From the NCBI GenBank assembly GCA_030141605.1, contig JAQGDQ010000006.1, forward strand, positions 1,575,067 to 1,639,066: DNA of 64,000 nt, given 5' to 3'. Of the stretch, positions 24,770-38,889 are shown one piece after another. The position numbers were made by a program, and so were the translations under genes. The notes below the pieces were generated by a model. The model ran no database searches, was not told where the DNA came from, and saw nothing but the letters and a program-made list of their open reading frames with translations. This stretch comes from Tubiluchus corallicola. Its lineage: Eukaryota > Priapulida > Priapulimorpha > Priapulimorphida > Tubiluchidae. Within the stretch, counting starts at the first letter, position 1, and each line of letters begins with the position of its first letter.

Positions 24770-25880
24770 TTCACACCTATTGTGAACTGAAATATACGTA
24801 AAATAAATAAAAATACATAGGATGTTTAAAAAATAAAGATATAGTGTTAGTTTCTTGCTTGAAATAGGTTTCAATTGCTTCTATTCGTGTTTCCGGAAGC
24901 TTAGTGCGTTTTCATTTCATTTGATAAGTAAAAGTATGTAAATATGTTAAAAAAAACTCATTTCTGGTATTTACTGGTTTCGATACAGTAAGTTTATACA
25001 GCCAAATTCGCTTGTGCAATTGAATAGAATTGATTCACGCGATTTCACGTTGTATATCACGCAATAAAAACTGTTTGTTTTGTCATTTATCTTGTATGTC
25101 TGAAATTGTTTCAACAAATTTTAAATCTCCATCAGAGCATACATTAATCAAAACGTCAAGGACCAATTATAGAAGTATTTACACTCTAAATCATCATCAT
25201 CATATGCCCATTACGTCTATTGTGTCTCTATTGCAGAACTCTAAAATAAAAGAAATCTTCTCTCAAGACAGGTAAACGCAGCAGTAATCAAGCAAAAAAC
25301 TAGATACTGCTATGCCAGTGACTTGTCAGTGATCGAAATAACACAATATGGAATATCTTCAAAATACTGAAATGGAAAAGCTTTATTGATTTGTTACTTT
25401 TTGAACGCTCTGCCTTTATCACAACTCGATGACTTTAGCCAATCAAAACAAAGTCATTTTCTCATAACTAATAAAAAGAATAAATTCATGTCCAGGACGT
25501 TTTGCGCGTCTGAAACGACGCAGGCAGTTTTGCAAGACGTTTTAATACTTTTCCTCCTTTGAAGTCCGTCTCCTGTGGAATTTATAGTTCGCTTAATTGA
25601 GAAGTTGTTTGTATATGGTCTGCATACTGTAATAAATTTCCTTATTCAACTAAACTCCATGTTAAATTGTTTCGCAATTTCTACTAGCGCAGCATCAAAA
25701 TAAATTGCGTATATTTTTTGCACGTACAATAATTCAAGAGAGTTGCAGCGTCGTTATATTTCTGCATGAGGAATTCATCTAAACAGATAAGTATTAGAAC
25801 GCAATTTATGCGGTGAAATTGTTTACATCTTATAACTTTAATCGTCGTCGCCATCGCCGCCACAAGAGATGCCAAAGAAG
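24770..25880. other. Non-coding interval
   Basis: No gene or strong repeat recognised. Confidence 0.5.
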
Positions 25881-25889
25881 AGCGCACAA

Positions 25890-26260
25890 AGGGGAAGAAA
25901 GGGGAATTTTGAAGTATATCTCAAAGAACTTTCCACATAAAGTTTTATAACTTAGCATTACACTTACCTGTTTGAAACATTTATTATGTAACTAGAAAAG
26001 AGAAAAACTAGAAAATAATTTAAAATGTTCGCGCCAACTGGTAAAACGTCACTCCAGTGTGTATCGCTGATTCACTAGAAACGCATTACAGATTTTATTA
26101 GCAAGATAAAGTAATTTATACTTTAGCTTAGTTAGCAAAGAATATGTTACAAATGGCTAGATTATTTTTACAAACTTCACGCAGTGTTATCTAAACCTGT
26201 TTCAAATGACTTTTTTTAAATGGGTGTTTATATTTACAAGTTTTACTAAGCGTTACTGCT
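25890..26260 (+). mobile_element. Family A MITE-like copy 4, partial
   Basis: Shares GGGGAAGAAAGG, ATATCTCAAAGAACTTTCC, ATGTAACTAGAAAAGA, TTTAAAATGTTCGCGCCAAC and GTTATCTAAACCTGTTTCAA with copy 1. Terminal segments are missing. Confidence 0.7.
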
Positions 26261-26523
26261 AACACTTAGTAATTTCTTCTTCTCCCTTCCTTCTTCCTAT
26301 CCCTAATCTTACTATTTTTTCCATTCCATCATGTCTACTAACCCTAACCATTCTTTCGTTCACTCATTTGTGCCACCTTAACAAGCCAAGCTTTCAAGGT
26401 GTCATACGGCAACTCTTTTATTTGGTTAATTTGACTTCATCAACGCTTTTTTACCTATACTGTTTCTTTTTGTTTCAATAATATTGCATGTTGATGTATT
26501 GTATATGTATTGCTGGAGTGAAA

Positions 26524-26632
<109 letters not shown>

Positions 26633-26639
26633 CACAAGC

Positions 26640-27240
26640 TCTGTTTACAATAATATAGCATGTAGGTGATACAAAATTACAAGACTAATTCTTTAACCTT
26701 TATTTCTGAAAAGTGTTTTCTTATGCTTTAAATAACCGTTTCCAACGTTTGACCGCACGCTAAGCATGACAGGTTTGATGAAACGTAAGGCTTCCGCCAA
26801 GGTATAAAATTTAAGAAAATTAATCATCACTGAAAACCAATTCGACTAAAGGTTCTAAAATTTTATTAAAACTGATGAGATGTTGAACTAATTGAAAAAG
26901 GGGAACACATATAAATGTTCACCGCTATCTAATAGACTTCTGAAACAACTAAAAACTTCACAAGCTTCCCTGTTACGGGCGTCACGTGACAGTCTGTACT
27001 TGTTACTTGCATGATATGATGACGTTCACGGTGACATTCGTCGACAAGCACTGAACCGAACGTGTGCTTACAGACATCCCATAACTAAAGCCCTGAGGAG
27101 CTCGCAAATTCTGAATTAAAGTATATATACGTATTTGGCAGGAAAACGAAAAATTTTTGCAAACTATAAACCGCATTCAGTGAATTTGCAAAATACTGCA
27201 GCTTTCTTTGATACTTATTTAAGACCCATCAGACTTTCTG
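26640..27240. other. Non-coding interval
   Basis: No gene or strong repeat recognised. Confidence 0.5.
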
Positions 27241-27249
27241 TTTTCATTA

Positions 27250-27525
<276 letters not shown>

Positions 27526-27574
27526 TATACTTTTAAACTAGTTTCCGAAGCTGGCAGGTCTTTCAAAAGAATAA

Positions 27575-27799
27575 ACAGAAATAGCTCAATCGGCTGCAAG
27601 CTGTTTTTCCATGTCGAAGGTTGCCGGTTCAATTCCGCGTTTAGCAGTTAGCTTAAAGCAGTTAGAAATAAAAACAATGTTTACTGGAACTTTCTTCATG
27701 TATTGAACAAACAGGGTCAAGTTTCTGCAACACAGAAAAAAGGTTAACTCCACCCAGCGAATATAACGACGCATATATGCTTCACCCAGGTATATCAGC

Positions 27800-27800
<1 letters not shown>
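27575..27800 (+). mobile_element. tRNA-headed SINE-like unit
   Basis: A complete Pol III type 2 promoter: A box TAGCTCAATCGG at 27582-27593 and B box GGTTCAATTCC at 27626-27636, with normal spacing. No cloverleaf is evident, and unrelated sequence follows, as expected for a SINE. Confidence 0.6.
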
Positions 27801-29178
<1,378 letters not shown>

Positions 29179-29179
29179 A

Positions 29180-30840
29180 CTTTTAAAACAGCAATCCGTT
29201 TTCAAAACACAAAAATTAAAAACAAAATCACAATTATTGTACATTAAGTTGTTTGTCTTTAAAACATTTGAAAGATCACGTTTCGTAAACAACAACACTG
29301 CGCATTACAGTCAAACTACACTGAATTAAACTAGACGCATCGACGCATGCACACTGCCATCTGTTTGAATACGTAATTTCGCGTGCAATTTAGATTTTGT
29401 TTTGGAAGATTTTGCAAAAAAAGTTTCTAAAATATTGCTAAATTAAACGCCTCTGGGTCTGTTTTTGCCAGCGCAGACTCAAGGTCTTAAAATGGCTGGC
29501 TTAAAATGTGACTAGGACAAGAACAAACTAATTGGCAAAACTTGAAAAGGTTGGGCAACTAAACTTACACAGCTTATAACACTCAAGGGAAATAAAAATT
29601 TTGGAGGGATGCTCGGTGACCTATGGTGGGTCAGTCAGGGTGGTAGTTGTTGGCTGCTTAAACTACAGGTGTTTGAAACTGAGTTACATAATAAAGTGTG
29701 TAGAGATTTAATACACGCCTCTAAATTGGTCACTCCAAGTGAGTGGGCGCGGCTGACAGAAGCCAAAATGTAAAATAAGGAGTCACAGGTTCGATGACCT
29801 GTTAAGAAATTACCAGCAGCCAAATTTTTGTTTTACAAAGTAGATACCTGAGGGCATTCTTATAGTAAACAGAGATTCTATCGAATAACGTTTAGAATTC
29901 AATAAGTAATTAAACAATGTTCAAGTCAGTTGACGGAGAAAGAAAAAACTTCAGAGACATTATACTGGGAGCCGACTAGGGCACAGATCCTAAATTTTAG
30001 ACTAAGCTTTTCAACATGTCTGTGAGCAGAATCCGCCAGTCTTATTTAAACGAACCAACTGAGATTGCACCAGCAAATGGTGCATTATTACATATGTACC
30101 AGCGAAATTACATGTTCTCTTAGCAGAATTAGCCAGTTTTATTTAAAAGAACCAACCGAAATGCACCGACAAATTTGCAAAACATGCCGACACAAGAAAA
30201 TGGGTTAACAGAAAAGACATTTTTGACGTAAGCATACAGCTCGAAGACTTTGGGAGTCTGGAAAAGAGTTTCATAACCTATATTGGATAACTTATAAATC
30301 ATATTCCTGGTGGCAATTGCCCGAAATGATACGTTGACGGTCGGTAATTTGGACAATACAAACGTCAAATATAATAAAAATGAAGTGGATAAATACATCA
30401 AAGTTTTATGGAGTAGAAAAATACAACATGTAAACCAGTAGACCGGTAATCCGCAAGAGATAATTCCTGTGTGGCTTAGAAAATAATGACATTCGGACCA
30501 TTTACAGAAAGAGAGACACTAATGTATATAGATATTGTAAAAGAACTAACCCAAAATGATCTTATAGTAAACTGATTATACAGGATACTGTGTTATATAC
30601 GAATGACATTAGCTTAACATTATTTATGTATGTAGAAGCTACAACATATACTATTTGTACATACAGTATAACATGTATAAACAATGTACGCAATTATTAG
30701 ATATATAATTAGAATTAATAAATCATAATGCAGTATTGTTAGCTTGTTTAGTAAGAAATTGTAACTGTGAAGAATTTAATGTAAAAATTTATTCAATGTA
30801 CATAATGTAAAGATTCATTTAACATTTTTGTACTTATGTG
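29180..30840. other. Non-coding interval with weak SINE-like B box
   Basis: B-box-like GGTTCGATGAC at about 29788 suggests a degraded tRNA-like unit. Otherwise nothing recognised. Confidence 0.4.
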
Positions 30841-30916
30841 CCCTGCAAATAGCGGGCTTATTGTATCATTTTCAATAAAGATTTTTAATAATAATAATAA
30901 TAACAATAATAATAAT
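30840..30916 (+). repeat. LINE/SINE 3' tail with hairpin, AATAAAG and (TAA)n
   Basis: GCCCTGCAAATAGCGGGC forms a short GCCC/GGGC hairpin, followed by AATAAAGATTTTTAATAATAATAA. The same layout, hairpin then AATAAAG then microsatellite, is seen at 46990-47046. Confidence 0.6.
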
Positions 30917-31910
30917 TCCTGGTGGGGGACACTTTCAGCAGGTCAACCAGCAACTTTTAGTTTGTGATTAAAAGTCAAAGGCCAATTCGCAAAATTACAT
31001 CTCAAACACTAGAGGAATAAAGTTCAAAACTTAATAGTATTAAGCAACAGATTAGTGTGAGGACAGATTATAGAAGGAATCCCCGGCAGCACTGAATGTG
31101 TGATTGAGTTCAAAAGCTAATTTCTCAACTGACAAATAGCTTAAACAGTAACGAAAACTCAACATGTGGAATAAAAGCAAGCCAATTAATAAGTAAATTG
31201 ACGCGACGAAAATGTTAACGCCCTTCACTTGCAAGCCTTTGAGTTTCGTACAGTCTATCTGTGACGCTGCAGGACAGTGTCTTGCAACCCAGATCTATTT
31301 ACTTCATTATTACCTGAACAAAATGTCGCAGGTTGTATTTAAGTACAGTGATCGGAAACATGCATTGCCGAATTTTGATGATTAATCGCTAAAATAATTT
31401 TTGCTTGAATTAACGACTATGAATCCACTATGAGCTCATTGATTTGCCCTCACTGCCCCAAGTTTTTTTTAAATCAATTTGTGAAACGCAATGCTTCCTC
31501 GCTTTCCAGGTGCTAAACTCTGACCGTATAACAGACGTACAAACAAAGTCTTTTTCAACATTTTATTCGCGAAATATCACAATTACAACTTACGGGCAAA
31601 GGCTCGTGTTGCACAAGCTAAAGTTTTTAATCCTTTGGAGCTTAACGACACCACATTATTCAAAACTTAATAATGTTATTGAGCGCATAGCTGTGTTGTT
31701 TGAATACAATAGTATAGCACTATTACTCTTCCCTCCATTTTGCAAAAAAATCTTTGAGAGGCACAATAAATGCAAGTTTAAAGCAGCGCAGAAAACATTT
31801 TTTAAATTTAAGCTCAAATGAGTCTGCTGTAATTGGCGTAAATTTAGCGTAAAATTGCTGAGATACATAATTACGGCACACGTTATAGACTGAACTATCA
31901 CTACATACAG
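30917..31910. other. Non-coding interval
   Basis: No domain recognised. The open frame at 31444-31821 has no family resemblance I can defend. Confidence 0.45.
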
Positions 31911-31916
31911 TGCAAC

Positions 31917-32337
31917 ACTAATGTTAGAAAATTTTCTATTAAATACAATGGAATTCAATTGCTCCAGCTATTAAAAATGCCAACTCGCTGCCCATATTTA
32001 AAAAAATTTATAAATTAAACTTACTTGAAACGTATAACTGATCACTCAATCATGATTTGTTGTTTTTCATTTTCAAAAACTTCCCCTCTAGTATAATAAT
32101 ATTTTTATTACTTCCCACCCGTATTTATATTTGTATATATTGTAATATTGTATCTGTATATATTGTAATTTTTTCGTAACTAATTCTAGTGGCCTACCAT
32201 AAGCTAGCTTCTTAGGTCTCTAGCGCAGAATTCATGAATTGTATCATAAGTTTGTATTAACAAAAACTGATTATCGATGCACATGTAATGTATATGTATA
32301 TGTTTATTGCGAAATAAATCTATTAAATCTAAAAAAA
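31917..32337 (+). mobile_element. LINE 3' end (end of ORF2 plus 3' UTR)
   Basis: One frame gives RKFSIKYNGIQLLQLLKMP followed by a basic LKKIYKLNLLETYN and a stop near 32041. This is like the last residues of L2/jockey-type ORF2 proteins (FSVRYxGxxxWNxLP...FKKxLKxYLL). A roughly 290-base 3' UTR ends in GAAATAAATCTATTAAATCTAAAAAAA. Confidence 0.6.
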
Positions 32338-32339
32338 AT

Positions 32340-32915
32340 CTGACCAGTTGCATTTTATCTGTGTTTTATCACATACGCGTGTGCATTGTTAAGTACGTAT
32401 GAGATACCCGTGACGACCGCCAAAACGAACACAGCTTGTTTCACCTGCACAAAGCTTTTCATTATGGCATGGTATTTTAAATATGGTCTGGTTATCAGTA
32501 ATATCTACATTTGGCACCCAATCATGTGTTTCGTTCAGTCAGTGCTGCTTTAAATCTAGGAAGCCACAACAACAACGGAGCAATAATCATTTAACTAACC
32601 GAAGTCTAATACATTCTGAAATGTAGCAGTTTAACTGCTGCCAGCGTTTAACCTTTTCCAAACTTAAATCATTTAATCCAGGCCATTATCCCGGGCCACA
32701 AATTTCCATCTTTATTGCTCGCCGCATAATAACCGCCTAACACCTCACGACAATTTATGTAAAATATAAGCCGGTGCCGACATTTCCGTTTGTGAGCACT
32801 ATGCTGTGTTTTGTTGCTATGCTGTAATGGCTGATGCAGTCTGTTCAGCTTGAGAAGGGGGATTGGGGAGCAGTGAAAGACAGAGACAGAGAAAGAGACG
32901 GAGAGACGGAGAGGT
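32340..32915. other. Non-coding interval
   Basis: No gene or strong repeat recognised. Confidence 0.5.
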
Positions 32916-32921
32916 AGAGAG

Positions 32922-33115
<194 letters not shown>

Positions 33116-33234
33116 AGCAGATATACCATTTTGTTTTCACAATAACACGTATAAAATAGACTAAACATGACCCATAAGTCCGAAGCGGTGTTTTATCCAG
33201 TGCCGTATTCACACTTGGTGAGGATATAAGCACT

Positions 33235-33475
33235 ATATAAGGCTCTGAGGCCCTCTTTTTTTAAATTTCGCCAATTGGTCCCAGAAAACTTGAAAATATG
33301 CGTGGCTTAATTATTTATAGCAAAGAGAACAATACACTTGACTAAAACATTACTAAATTATTACTTAAATATAAAAATGGGTATAAAACCCAATCTGGAA
33401 CCTTGTTGAGGCCCCATGTAGATTGTGAGGCCCTAAGCTGTCGCTTACTCAGCTGATACCTAAACCCGGCGCAGG
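33235..33475. repeat. GGCCC-rich dispersed repeat fragment
   Basis: GGCTCTGAGGCCCTC, TTGAGGCCCCATGTAGATT and GAGGCCCTAAGC with CCCGGCGCAGG resemble the unit at 6425-7095. Possibly ends of a hAT-like DNA element; class not proven. Confidence 0.35.
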
Positions 33476-33479
33476 TTTT

Positions 33480-35870
33480 ATCTTAGTCAGGCAAGTGATT
33501 AGTACGCATTCAACAAACGTGGGTGAATGCTAAGTTTGATCCCCTTGTGTTACATAACAGGAAATAAAAGTTTTGCTTATGAAATTTTTACAAATTACAG
33601 CAGGGTTCCAGAATTGGTCAGCTTCGACTTTAGAGGTCAAACAGATCATTCGGGAGGTCTAAAGTAGGTTTAAAAGAGGGTCGAAAACTGACATTCGTAT
33701 AGAAAATAAAAATACATAAAATACTAAGATAAAATATAATTTGTTTATACATTAATGCCTAACTCATATATAATCATAATTCATAAGTCTTGATTATCTA
33801 TTTATTTTATATTCAGTTTGCTAGTACACAATGATATCCATATTATGTTGTTATTATTATGGTAATAATTTATGATTAATTGGAACCAAAAGGCAATGGA
33901 CCGTTATAGTACCAATGTTTCTATATTTGGATAAATTGACTTACATTTTCTTTCCCTTTATCGTGTTCTATTATTTAAAAGACTCGATGTAATCATCATC
34001 AACACTGAAATCTTTTGATATTTGAAATTTTTTTAGTTCATTTTACTTCAAAACTGGGTTGTGGCAACGTTAGATAGAGTGTCCCGGGCTTCCTAGTTAC
34101 TTCATTTCCTGTCCTATTCACTTACGTCATTTCCTAGTTACGTCACTTCCTGTCCTACTCACTTACGCCAGATTTCATGAGGAGGTCGGTGGTTTAAAGA
34201 GTTTGGTTTTCTAAACTACAGGCTGCCAGTGAGTTGACTATTTCAAATACATCGCTTTATATGAAGTCAGATGTCATTTGAAGATCACTGATGACAATTG
34301 GATATATTCACAAAATTAGCAGCAAGCTTGTAAAAAATTCTCAAGAATTATGAAAAAAAATTTGGTCTATCATCCAGCATGGAAGCAGGCATGCGCTATT
34401 TTTCTTGCGCTTGTAGTATTAGTCAGTCCAACACTCGCATTTGTATTAGGATTCATAATGATGAAATTTGAGAAAAGCAATATATGTAAAGTACACACAA
34501 ATGAAACTTTGATGAAAATGCTGATAGGAGTAATATTATATGAAAGTCTAACGTCCGCGAGTCTACTTAGGGACACCCAATTGCCCTTGGACAGTTTCAT
34601 AAAGCAAAATATATCGTTTAACTGCAGGCAGCGGTTTTACGCATTATTAACTTTCTCCTCCTTCTCTGCTTTCTCCTCTTCTTCTGTGTCTCTTTTAAGG
34701 GCGTATAAACATAGTCAAACTCCAAGTGTTCAGCAGAACTCGGGAAACTTTTGATTGGCCCCTAAAGTGGTATTTTTGTACGGTAATTTAGTTATTTGCT
34801 CAAAATATACAGAAAAATTTACGCACGAAAAGAACATACGTACAAAACATATTCTGTATCTAAGTCAACATTTTTATTACGCTAGGTCTAACAACAGACA
34901 GCGAGTGCAAGTCTCCCCTTGGTGCTGCGGGCTGCCGTATCGGCTTTTAGTTATCCATATGCAACGGAATATTTTTCTGTTTCAAGACAAGTTTATACAG
35001 TTTCAAGACAAACTTTTATTGCTTGGAAACAGTTTGTACTTTGGAAGTTTAGAAGTGGGACTTTGCTTGCTTTGTTAAATTTAAGTTTGTTCTGAAATTA
35101 AATGTTTGTAGTGGATTAGCGTGCCCTCGTAAGACAAGGACAACATTTATTTGCTGTCGCTTGTTTAATAGACAACACTTGCACTAACAGTTATTTAGCG
35201 GCTTATACTTAAAACAATATGGATAAGGACACTTAAACACGAATATGTAGGGTATGTGCCCTGACATTGGTAGCCGGTAGTCTCGAACTCAAGACTGCAT
35301 GTCCGAAATCTAGACCAGTCGGCCAACCAACCCAAGACAATGCTGCTACGTCAATTATTACTTCGGGTCTTCCTTAAATTTTTTCCAACTTCTAATTTCT
35401 GAACACTCCGTTCAAGACTAGAATAATCTCCTCTCGATAAGAAGTTGACCAACAAGCACTTTCCACGATTTTTCGGGCGCCATAATTCAGTAAGCTCGCA
35501 AGACCATAAAAAACTTTTAGCGTCAAGTTTCAGCTTCTGTTTGCAAACAATATTATTTCTGAAAAATTGTATTCATCTTATTTAATCTTGCATAATCCTC
35601 GACAAATTTCGTTGAGCCACTTCATAAAATAATCCTTGCTAAATCCGCCGATATTCTTTCACGGCGATCAACAGCAATCTTTCTGTCGTCATTAGTGGGT
35701 TCTTACTGCACAATAACTTTTTCATAGCGGATTATCAGAATGAATGTGATTGGAGCTTCCTCTGATTAGCAAAGGGAAGTCTTCCATTCTTTATGAGTGT
35801 TTGTTGTCGTGCAATCATTGACTACTGCAGAGATTATGCAAAGAAAACTTAGCCTGGTGGATAAGAGTAG
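33480..35870. other. Non-coding interval; short direct repeat and tRNA-like unit
   Basis: A direct duplication of about 37 bases (CTAGTTAC...TTCCTGTCCTAYTCACTTACG) lies at 34092-34168. A tRNA-like unit at 35265-35335 is listed separately. The open frame at 34350-34754 has one hydrophobic stretch but no recognised family. Confidence 0.45.
35265..35335 (-). repeat. tRNA-like sequence
   Basis: The minus strand has A-box-like TTGGCCGACTGG and B-box-like AGTTCGAGACT with near-normal spacing. SINE head or tRNA pseudogene. Confidence 0.45.
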
Positions 35871-35875
35871 AATTT

Positions 35876-36245
35876 ATCATCATCATCATCATCATCATCT
35901 ACATCATCATCATCATCATCACCATCACCATCATCATCATCATCATCACCATCATTGTCATCGTCACCATCGTCGTCGTCATCGTCGTTTTCATCATCAT
36001 CATCAACAACATCACCATCATCATTACATCGTCGTCGTCATCGTCGTTTTCATTATCATTATCATTGTCGTCGTCGTCGTCATCATCATCATCATCCTCA
36101 TCACCATTATCGTCATGATCATGATCATGATGATGATCATCATCACCATCATTGTCATCGTCATCATCGTCGTCGTCATCGTCGTTTTCATCATCATCAT
36201 CGTCATCATCATCATCATCAACATCACCATCACCATTACATCGTC
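35876..36245. repeat. (CAT)n/(CGT)n composite trinucleotide repeat
   Basis: About 370 bases of CAT, CAC and CGT triplets with internal higher-order duplication: TCGTCGTCATCGTCGTTTTC recurs at about 35970, 36030 and 36167. Open frames here are artefacts. Confidence 0.93.
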
Positions 36246-36249
36246 ATCG

Positions 36250-37820
36250 TTATTTCGCGTCGTCACTATTGTTTTCGTCACTTCTCAGAACATTATTCCC
36301 CTATAGTTATAATATTGCTATAATACGCAAAACCGTCTTACAACAACTATACCTCCTTCATTCTTTTTTCATCCTTCAAACATCAACATCACTCACCAAT
36401 GTTTTCATCGTCGTCGTCGTCGTCGGTAGCTCATTGTCGATGTCATCTGTTCTTGTTATCATTGCCAGTAACTTTGTCTGTTTTTAATCTACCCTTTGCT
36501 AGTTTGGTTTTGTTTTATGACGCAGATTTGCACGTTTATAGAAATACAATCTAGACGAGCGCATCCCTTCTCATTAAATGCAACACTTAGAGAGAAATGT
36601 GCTGGTAAATTGTTTCTAAACAACCCTAATTGTTGAGTTGAACAAACATTAAAAGCCTTGTAGGTAAAGGCGAAATTACTTGCATTTGCACAATTATTTT
36701 AACATACAAACTACATGTATTTTTACAAGCAAATGAAAAAAAATTGTAATCAAATCTTATCTCTGGCCTTCAGGTGTGAAAATAAATTGATAAAGTGGGT
36801 GTTATGGTGGCCATAAGAACGGAAGAAACGTGATAATGGTAAAGGTACTTTCACATGCATACAGAATGTGCTGCGATGATGTCGATCGGGCAGACGATTA
36901 TTCACTTGTTTCGTTGGAAGTACATTCCGTAAAAATATGAAAGCACCTTTAGTTATTATATAGTCAGAAATTTATTTTATCGTAAAAATAAGCTTCGATG
37001 AGATTGCTGTATTACAAAGAAAGTTCTTAGAAAACAAAAATATTGCCGCATGAAATAAATGTAATATCGCGCAACAAAACAAAGTTGCCAACGAAAGTGT
37101 TTTAAATAATTATCTGATAAAAGTAAACAAGTTACTATTGGATGAAGCTTGAAATATTGTCTAAAACAAATACTAGGCATCATTTCGAATTTCGAATAAT
37201 GCTGGAAAAATATGCAGGTCACGACAAGTGATCGTCACAACAGAATGTGCTTTTTCTGTTTTTTTTTCACTGAAAACTCAACAGTTATTTTAATTAGAAT
37301 AAAACGATAATAGTCTTTAAAAACAAATTACCAAAAAGCTCCCTTCGCTTGTAAGCCTATAATTTCTCCAATGGGCTTTCTTGATTTTTTTCGGTGAATT
37401 TTTTCAACCAATCACCATTCTTACTGGGTAATGAGCTTGAGCTCTTACAAATTAGAAAAGTTTCACAAGAGTTCACTGCTGTACCTGAAGATTATAGTCC
37501 CTATACGACGTCCTCATAACATTAATTTTAAATACGTAATTGTTAAATTATTATTTAAAGATAGTCACGTGTGTCTCTTCTTTCCCATTATTGAACATTA
37601 TTTTATTATAAACTAACACATTCGTACAATAATTCAATTTTCATTCGTCTTAAATGCAAAATTTGATAATTTTTAATTACCTGGTACATGCGCATTAACT
37701 AATTAATTATATTAGTAACAATTCTTACCTATGTTAGGGTGCAATGAACAATTCACCTTACAATAAGGCTACAGATGAATCTGCCATTGGCTCTATTTTA
37801 GTGTTTAAAATGAATGATTA
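36250..37820. other. Non-coding interval in first intron
   Basis: A short TCG run lies near 36409-36425. No gene recognised. Confidence 0.5.
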
Positions 37821-37843
37821 CCGTTAGAAGTGTGCATACTTAC

Positions 37844-38227
37844 TTGCAAATAAACTATTGACTAGATTAAAAGGTAAACAGAAGAGCAACACCAATATGT
37901 CCGCCGCCGCAAGGTTAGCAATGAAAAGATTGGTAACGTTCCACATGTGTGGACTTCGAATCACCACAGCTAACACAAAACTGTTTCCAACCACTCCCAC
38001 AATGAACACTATCACGTACGCCATTGTTAGAAACACTATTTCCCAGTTATGGTCCAATTTTAGCTCCGTGCTGTAGGATAAGTTAGTTCTCGATATATCG
38101 GTGGAATTCGACATGTTTTGGAATAATATGGTCGCCAGTAAAAGCAAATTAACGTTCAGCGTCCACTGAAGTATGACTGCTGCCGCTAGCCACTGGTGAT
38201 TAATGAAGAGACTGGTCCTTCAGGTCA
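37844..38227 (-). CDS. Peptide GPCR exon 1: N-terminus, TM1 and TM2 (NPFF/SIFamide receptor-like)
   Basis: First coding exon of a class A (rhodopsin-like) G-protein-coupled receptor, a plasma-membrane neuropeptide receptor. Coding starts at the ATG at 38114; an in-frame stop lies upstream and no other in-frame ATG lies between. The 90 encoded residues have an extracellular N-terminus with two N-glycosylation sequons (NST at N3, NLS at N11), TM1 with the GN motif (residues 43-44), then the TM2 stretch NLAAAD (D72) and [11 protein letters not shown]. The donor GTAAGT follows at 37843 after one base of a codon (phase 1). A pyrimidine-rich acceptor ending in TATAG precedes 38227, so a 5' UTR exon probably lies further upstream. 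The exon fits in phase both TM3 exons at 12421-12520 and 7450-7549. Receptor-exon identity is secure; which module or modules it joins is inference. Confidence 0.85.
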
Positions 38228-38665
38228 CTATAAGAAAAGAAAAGAACTTCGTAAAGAAGAATTTTGATTTTTTACAGCTTCCTACTAGATAAAAACTAGG
38301 AAAAATATTTATTAATGGTAAATGACATTAACATTATCGCGATTAACATTATCGTTTATTTTCATAAGCAGTTGTGTAATGCATCTTATATTATGTACGT
38401 ATAAATAATGTAATGTACATACCCTCATAACGTTTCTTGTATATATTTCTTGCATATACAATATATATTGTATATATATACAGGGCCTAGTATATTTTTC
38501 ACGGTCATAAACTCTAACCTCACTATCAACAACAATGCAAAAGGTAAAGAACAATGTTGATATCGATCCCTTCCCCAATTCTACCTAGCCAATCACAAGA
38601 CAGGTCACGTGACTTTCACAGAAATTATACCTGGTTCTACATTATACATAATGGTAATCCCCCAA

Positions 38666-38886
38666 TTCGCCAGTTATCTTTTCGCCAGTCTACTTTTTCG
38701 TCAGTGCACTTTTTCGCCAGTCTACTTTTTCGCTAGTGCAATTTTTCGCCAGTCTACTTTTTCGCCAGTGCACTTTTTCGCCAGTCTACTTTTTCGCCAG
38801 TGCACTTTTTCGCCAGTCTACTTTTTCACCAGTGCACTTTTTCACCAATTACTTTTTCGCCTGGCGAAAAAAGTAGACTGGCGAAA
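38666..38886. repeat. 16-base tandem repeat with an inverted last unit
   Basis: About eleven units of CTTTTTCGCCAGTSYA, alternating TCTAC and GTGCAC versions (32-base higher order). The array ends at TTTTCGCCTGGCGAAAA, a near-perfect hairpin, and is followed by one inverted unit (AAGTAGACTGGCGAAACG). It lies about 440 bases upstream of the exon 1 acceptor. Confidence 0.9.
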
Positions 38887-38889
38887 CGA

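Noticed and set aside
34350-34754. 134-residue frame with an N-terminal hydrophobic stretch
   Set aside because: No recognised family, no convincing splice or promoter context, and composition like the surrounding AT-rich DNA.
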